Shown here: piece by piece, positions 57,841 to 64,000 of the stretch
Layout of the letters: each line of letters opens with the position of its first letter
How positions within the stretch are numbered: position 1 is the stretch's first letter
Assembly: GCA_015143295.1 (NCBI GenBank)
Contig: CM026554.1
Coordinates: forward strand, 32,935,531 to 32,999,530
Source of the DNA: Tetracentron sinense
Taxonomy: Eukaryota > Streptophyta > Magnoliopsida > Trochodendrales > Trochodendraceae
Direction: 5' to 3'
DNA: 64,000 nt
Program-made: the position numbers and the translations under genes
Notes under the pieces: generated by a model
Seen by the model: the letters and a program-made list of their open reading frames with translations, nothing else
Told to the model about the DNA's origin: nothing
The model's database searches: none

Positions 57841-60800
57841 TACCTTAGGTGGAATTAACCTAGATAACTTTATCATATACCCTAGGTGATTAGATATTGA
57901 CTTAAGTCAGTTTAAATGACCTTATGGATGGTTGATTGTCTTTTGAATTGGTTCTGTGCAAAAAAATAGCATAAATCTGCATAGACCGTTCGAACGGCTT
58001 ACCAGCCTTTGAACACTATAGAATGGCTGGCCAACCATTCGAACGGCCTAGTGGAACTCAAATTCCAGTAGCTTCCTTGGCACACTGTTTTGTGACCAAT
58101 CTAAACCATTCTCTAGGCCGTTCGAACGGCTAGAAGGACATTCGAACGACCCTCGTATATTGTGTTTCTAAACACATCCGAGCTTCGTTTTTGGTAAGGA
58201 AATTGTGTTGGCTATTTAGCTCGTTCTAAGGTTAAGGTGAGAGAGTTTAGAGGCTTTTCTGAATATTCTAGGGTTCTACAATCTCCTTTTGGTAGATACC
58301 ATTTGTTCTCCTCTCTCATTCTCTAGAGAATGCAAGATTGAATTGTTCCATCTTGTTCTTTTATGGGTTGATCTCCGTTATGTTTGATATCCCTCTAGAA
58401 GACTGTTAAAACTTTGAAGACTGTTAAAACTTTCAAACTAGTTTGTATACTTTGTGTGAGCTTTTGGTTGGCATGAGCCAAAGTCGTCGAGGACGGAGAT
58501 CGGTCTTTGGAGATCGTGGTTGGATACTTTGAGAAACGTTGGTCGGTGAGGAACTGGAGCTGCTGTTGCAGAGATCGAACGAGGAGTTCGTCAACTTTAA
58601 GACGAAGAATCTGTATCGATGTCAAGCCCTGAAATCTATACACAATAATACTAATATTTGTATAAATATCAAGGCGTGAACCCGAAACAAAATTTCAATA
58701 TTAATGGAAATTAAAATAATTTAATACTCTATTAAACAGATTTAAATAACCAGCATAACTAAAAGACTCAATAACATGAATTCTCCCAAAAACTAAATCA
58801 TCCAAAGATTTCATATAGTTTACCTCACTACAGTTCTCTCACACTCTAACAGAGAAGAAAACTATAAGGCTAGTCTCACTTGCTCAAACGAGAGCAATTC
58901 CTATGCTTTTTAATCACCACCTGAAAAAGAAGAATCAACAAGGGTGAGCCCACAGCTCAACAAGAGAATACACTATAATTTAAATGCATTAACAATTCAT
59001 ATGATAAGATGACTAAAAAATTATGCATATTACTCAATTAAGTCTTTACTTATGGTTCGGTCCGGTCAATAGGGGTTTTACACAACTTACCATATTGATC
59101 AAGGGAATCCTTGGGGTCTCACAAAGCTTACCCTATCCCTTGGGTCTCATACAGTTCACCTATCTTAGAATTGAGTGTCTTATACAACTCAACTCAATCC
59201 TCTGTTTCAGGGTAGGTATTCTACACCACCCTGAAACCATCATTGGGTAGTACATAACATCACCCTATGATCAATTTAATGAGGTCTTACACAATTTACT
59301 CTTTGAATGACCCTTAACCAAGGTTAAAACAATGTTTATTGAATCACCATTATTTTAGAAGATAAATTCCAACTATTATTACAATATAGCAAAACATTAA
59401 ATGACAGTTATAATAGTCAACATCATAATTCATAATTAAAATCTACAATGTTATAATTTACAATTAATATCTAGGCAGACATAACATACTTTATTTCAAA
59501 AGAGGTTTCAGCTGTATTCCTACAACTGAAACTTTAGTTATAAATATCACATATTTATAACCTTACAAATTTTCAATCTCTCATGATAATGGGGTTCAAG
59601 GTTTCATAAACCCCTAAGGGCTTGGAAAAACCCTTTTTATGCTAGTGAGTTTAGTAAAACCCTTATACTAGCATAAAAGAGCTTAGTTACTAACCAATTA
59701 GTTAATAACTAATTAGTTAAGTTTGTTAGGGGTATCTTTCAACCATCCAACAAATTAACTAATAAAATATAAGTCAAGTTATTAACAAATTATTTAGTAA
59801 CTAAATATTTACATTTGTTAGAGGTATCTTTCAACCATCTAACAAACTAACAAATTAATTATAAAGGAATCTCAACAAAACAATATTCCCACACTCAAAT
59901 AATATATACATTTAATTAAAATATCTTAGGAAAATTAATGTGAAAAATATCACTTTTTCCCGTTTTTGATTTTCAACTAAGGTTTTGACCCACAAAAATA
60001 CTGATTTTGGGTAAACTTTCTTCACGAAAGTTGTATATCTTTTCGAGCTCTTCAAAACGATGTACTATTGGACCAAAATTGGACTTAATGTCATAAAGTT
60101 ATGACCCAAATATCGAAACTGGATAAATCTCATTTAAATTAACTCAATTCCGAAATCACTAATTTTAATCTCCTAGATCTCTTATATTTTCTTCCTTAAA
60201 ATCTAATATTTTATTCTATCATTTATTAAAATCACCCATAACATATTTAATAAATCAAAATAATACCTATATAAAATATTTATCGATCTAGCATATTTTC
60301 ATACACACTATCATTAATACAAGAAGAAAAACACATTAAAATATTGTGTTATCACAATACACCCTACATCTAAACTATAGAAATATTCACTTGGCTCTAG
60401 ATCTGATTTTCTTTTTTGGAGAAGAATGCAAGATGTTGATTGCTTAGGAGAGCTTCGAAGCTAACTTGGATGATCCAATTCTCATCATTGGGTTCTCCAC
60501 GAGATCTGATAGAATTCCAAACTCTACATCCGCTTTCCTCCTTTACTCCCAAAACAATCGTATATCACTTCTCCTAATTTAGGTTTAGCAAAAAAAATAT
60601 GACTATTAGGTTAAACAATTCTATTTATACTAAACTCTATTTAGAGAATTACTAATATACCCCCCACTAAGGCTTGTTTGTTTATAACCTAGATTTAATT
60701 AATTTAACTCATTAAATTAAATCATTGGGTTAGCTCTACCCCACCAAGGTTAGCCATATGATCAAATACCAAAAATCAATTACTAAATTACCCTCAGGGT

Positions 60801-61110
60801 ATAATTTACCAATTTAGCCCTGAGTGTATTTAATTTAAATTAGGGTCACTACAACCGAGGAACATTGTTTGGTGTCCGGTTGGGTAAAGTTCAAGTCTTT
60901 ACTTGATAACAATTTTCATAGTTGATTTTGTACTGCACTAGGTCCCGTGATTTTTTCCGAAAGGGTTTTCCACGTAAAAATTTCGTGTATTGTGAATTGT
61001 GTGCCTTCTTCTATTTCCGCACTTAGATTGTTTTGTTTGCCATAACTCTTATTAATGCTGGGTTAAATTAAAATTGGTAGACATTACTAGGAAGACCTAT
61101 TCACCCCCAC
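57841..61110 (+). mobile_element. Copia-like LTR copy, split by a solo LTR
   Basis: The left part (57,841-58,619) and right part (60,854-61,110) together follow the order of the LTR at 48,796-49,930: AGGTGGAATTAACCTAGATA at the start, and a U5-like block (GGTTTTCCACGTAAAAATTTC) near the end. No coding region. Fossil, interrupted at 58,620. Confidence 0.5.
58620..60853 (-). mobile_element. Solo LTR, TGTAGTGACC family, copy 2
   Basis: Both ends are TG...CA: on the minus strand TGTAGTGACCCTAATTTAAA at the start and GGGCTTGACA at the end. The flanks ATCGA and ACCGA match at 4 of 5. It is a relative of 44,925-46,992. Inserted into a Copia-like LTR, so younger than it. No internal region. Fossil. 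Confidence 0.7.
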
Positions 61111-61986
61111 CCCTCTAAGTCAAAGGAATCATTGAACATGGATATTTGAAAGTATGAGTGAACTAAATTTATGATAAGCAATACTTGATGACAGAGAACC
61201 TCCGTCCACTGCCATGTCATGCCATACCCTCTCTTTCTCTCACTCTATTTCTGGTTTTGTTTTGGTAATGGAATACGCCAGCGTATCGTCATTACAACTG
61301 GTTTTGTTTTGGTAATGGAATACACCCACGTATCGTCACTACAGCTCCTGCTCTCCCTATACAGTCCACATGGTAGAGTCTTTAATGTCCTTGATGAGGC
61401 ATACACTACAAGAAGTTGGTGACTCTTTCTGCACTTCAACCAATCACTTTTAGACATTTTTAATTCATTGAAAGTGCTACAATGTTACAGTTATATTAAA
61501 CTTAGATTACATCTACCGTATAATTTCTTCAACTATATGTTTACTTGGTTCCTTTTCTTGCCTTTACTTTTATCTTTCGTTCTCCCTCTTACAAATAAGC
61601 CCCCAACATGTGTATCATCTTCATTTAAACTTTTCTTTTTCACATCGCTTGAGAGCTGGTCCGCTACATTTTATTCAACTCTATGGTATCATTCTCATAG
61701 AGTAAGGCTGTAACGAGATGTTCATACTAGTGGAGAGAAGAAAATAATAGCAGAGCTTGATCCTCATCCTTGACTTTCTCATTAGCACTGGCTAACTCAG
61801 TGATTGTTCAGTTGAACATACTCATATGTTCCATGAGATTCCAACTTTTCCTTCATCCGAAGACTATAAACTTTTGCTTTAGGAACAGTCTCTTAGTCAA
61901 TGACTTTGTCGTGTATACACTTTCAAGTTTTTTCGAAAGCGCTAATGCAGAATATTAGTTGAGCACATGGTAGAGAACATCGTCAA
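61111..61986. other. Unassigned DNA with a short direct repeat
   Basis: TGGTTTTGTTTTGGTAATGGAAT occurs twice (about 61,250 and 61,298), a 48-bp step duplication. The ORFs are short and match nothing known. Confidence 0.45.
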
Positions 61987-61996
61987 ATAGGCTAAC

Positions 61997-62205
61997 TGAC
62001 GTGCATGGGTTGGTGTTGCCATGGCTAGGACTACGCATCAGGGAGCAGAGGCCTTGAGTTCAATTCCTTTCCCCTTGTTAGTCATCCTCATGAATTTATC
62101 CCTTCTTTCCTGGTGTGTGTGGATTAAGGGTTTTGCACATGCTCGGGGGATTTAGTCTATTGCTCTAAGAGGCTTGGACACCTTTGCTAAACAAAAAAAA
62201 ATCAG
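61997..62205 (+). mobile_element. tRNA-derived SINE with target duplication
   Basis: A tRNA-like head holds the B-box match GAGTTCAATTCC, and the element ends in an A-run. The flanks ATAGGCTAAC (61,987-61,996) and ATAGGCTTAAC (62,206-62,216) differ by one inserted T. Its body differs from the SINE at 54,650, so it is another family. Confidence 0.7.
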
Positions 62206-63116
62206 ATAGGCTTAACCTAATGGTGCTTACAACCTTTAGTTCTAGATCTTTTCCAATAATTGATGTCGACTTATGTTTTACCTTGAAGCGTTCTGTGCAA
62301 ACTTTGTTGTATTAACAAAATTTTCACCCCACTATGTCTTACTCCAAAATTGCCTTTCCTATCGAATCTTGCAGCTTCGAACTTGACATTTGACCTTTTT
62401 CAATGTCATTGCTTTGAACCTTGGTTTTGACACCAATTTTGTGGTGAAAATAATATGCAAATACGAAACAAAAAATGGGCTACGTCCATGAAGAGATCAC
62501 ATTATTTACTAAATCAAAATAAAGAGAATACAAAATCACTATCTCACAACTAGGGGTGTGAATGGGTCAGGCCGGCCCGATGGCCCGGCCCGAAAAAGTC
62601 CACCCATTACCCATATTATAGGCCCTAGGGCTAGGGCCGGGCTCAAATTTTTAGGCCTATTTTAATATGGGTTGGGCTAGGGCTTGGCTACGTAAAGCCT
62701 GGCCCGATATATTTATCTATATATATATGCTTATTATCTAAATACTTACCATTACTAAGTTATATATGTGTATGTATATATATACATATAGTATATATTA
62801 TAATACATAATATATAGTGTAAACATCTAATACTTATATATCAATATTATTCTTAATAGTATCATAACTCATTTTGTCATATTATTATAATAATTTTTTT
62901 TTTACTTATATTGTAATAATAAAATATAAAAAAAATAGAGAAACAAATATATTAGACACAATTTTGCAATGCATAACAGTGACAGTCACTGTTCTGCATT
63001 GCATAACAGTGTTATGCAAGTTTTGTTTTGTTTTCCTAATTTTTTTTTCTTATTCTATTATTAGTATATTACATAATACTTATATTTTACGTGCGCATAA
63101 TATATATAGACACACT

Positions 63117-63593
63117 TAGGGCTGTCAATGGACCGGATCATGATCCGGATCCGATCCGAATCCGATTCGATTAGCCGGACTTTGGACCCTATATGTGATC
63201 CGTCGGATCGGATTCGGATCGGATCGGTGGAATCCGATTATAATCGGATCGGATCTGGATATAGGGTGATCCGATCCGATAATAATAATAATTTTTAATT
63301 ATTTTAAATATATTATTTAGATTTTCTATGTAAAAAATGTTAATTTTTAAAAAAATTAACATTAATTAGTATTAATTAAGGTATTATTAGATTTTTTATT
63401 ATTAAAATAGATTTAAAAAAAAAAAAATAACCTTACTCGGATCGGATCGGACGATATATAATCGGATCGGATTCGGATCGGTTACTTCATGATCCGACGG
63501 ATCTCGGATCGGATTCGGATCAGTCGGATTCTTAATCGGATCGGATTCGGATCTAGGCAGATCCGGTCCGAATCCGATCCGTTGACAGCCCTA
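63117..63593. mobile_element. hAT-type MITE nested in the 62,551 element, GATCCGATCCGAATCCG motif
   Basis: The ends TAGGGCTGTCAATGG and GTTGACAGCCCTA are inverted. A perfect 8-bp duplication GACACACT lies at 63,109-63,116 and 63,594-63,601. GATCCGATCCGAATCCGATT-type motifs are packed in the outer 120 bp on each side, around an AT-rich core. Confidence 0.95.
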
Positions 63594-63618
63594 GACACAC
63601 TTATATATTTATTTGGAT

Positions 63619-63789
63619 GAGCAAAGCTGAGTCCACTTTCTGGTTGTCCACTCTCCCCTATTTTTATACAAGAAAACAAAATAGTATGACACTTTTTTGT
63701 GGTCCCATCACTTTTATTTTATATTTTTGTTTAAAATTAGGAAAGATAACCGGAGAGAGGACAATTGGAAAGTGGACGTAGCATTGCTC
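63619..63789. mobile_element. Foldback MITE nested in the 62,551 element
   Basis: The arms GAGCAAAGCTGAGTCCACTT and AAGTGGACGTAGCATTGCTC are inverted. The flanks TTATTTGGAT and TTATTGGAT differ by one T, close to the 9-10 bp of Mutator-type MITEs. Confidence 0.65.
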
Positions 63790-64000
63790 TTATTGGATAG
63801 AGATGGGTCAGCCCGACCATGGCCCGGTCTAGTCCTATTAATTATAAAGCTTGGTCAAGCCCGGCCCAACTAAAAAATGGGTAGGGCTTGGGCTTATATA
63901 TCTCGAGCCCATTAAAAATAGGCCCAAGCCCAAGCCCCGTCCAAGCCCGATCTAGTCCGGCTTATTGACAGCCCAACTCACAACCTCTTAAATTGAGTTC

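Larger units (their letters stand above)
62551..63976. mobile_element. hAT-type element, GGCCCGG motif, host of two nested insertions
   Basis: The ends are TAGGGGTGTGAATGG and TTGACAGCCCAA. A perfect 8-bp duplication CTCACAAC lies at 62,543-62,550 and 63,977-63,984. GGCCCGGCCCG/AGGGCTAGGGC at the left is mirrored by AGCCCGGCCC and GGCCCAAGCCC at the right. No transposase is visible. Confidence 0.9.

Overview
This is plant nuclear DNA, most likely from an angiosperm with a repeat-rich genome. Introns are long and AT-rich, the one recognisable host gene is plant-like, and almost everything else is transposon: MULE, hAT, PIF/Harbinger-like, Helitron, LINE, SINE and solo LTRs. The species cannot be fixed from sequence alone. 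No CRISPR array, operon or rRNA gene is present, and no standalone tRNA gene was seen.

Left third (1-23.9 kb). Four exons of a THUMP-domain protein gene (THUMPD1/Tan1 family) lie at 1097-1280, 9571-9617, 12597-12773 and 12898-13096. Their introns, and the DNA after exon 4, are filled with hAT-type elements, MITEs and a broken L1-type LINE. The remaining THUMP exons were not found.

Centre (23,925-40,514). One 16.6-kb Mutator-like element (MULE) dominates the window. It has 1.43-kb terminal inverted repeats (TIRs) and a perfect 9-bp target duplication (TAATTTTTT). It carries a FAR1-type transposase gene on the plus strand, a complete 11-exon DUF1985/Ulp1-type cysteine protease gene on the minus strand, a 131-bp tandem array where the two genes converge, and a captured 5' piece of an LRK10-like receptor kinase gene against the right TIR. 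The layout resembles that of maize MuDR: each gene points inward from its own TIR, and both start codons follow a splice acceptor, so each may begin with a non-coding exon nearer its TIR. The protease cargo places it beside the Ulp1-carrying MULEs (Kaonashi/CUMULE type).

Right third (40.5-64 kb). No convincing host protein gene was found. It holds three solo-LTR candidates of about 2.0-2.2 kb, Copia-like and Gypsy-like LTR pieces, a LINE derivative with poly(A) and target duplication, two SINEs, a well-formed Helitron (55,067-55,877), MITEs, and a nest of hAT elements at the far end. A minus-strand segment at 53.4-54.1 kb with a TATA box and telo-boxes may be the start of an unidentified transcription unit.

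Many of the small elements across the window share one design: related short termini, target duplications of 8 bp (some imperfect), and a short motif repeated near both ends that differs from family to family.
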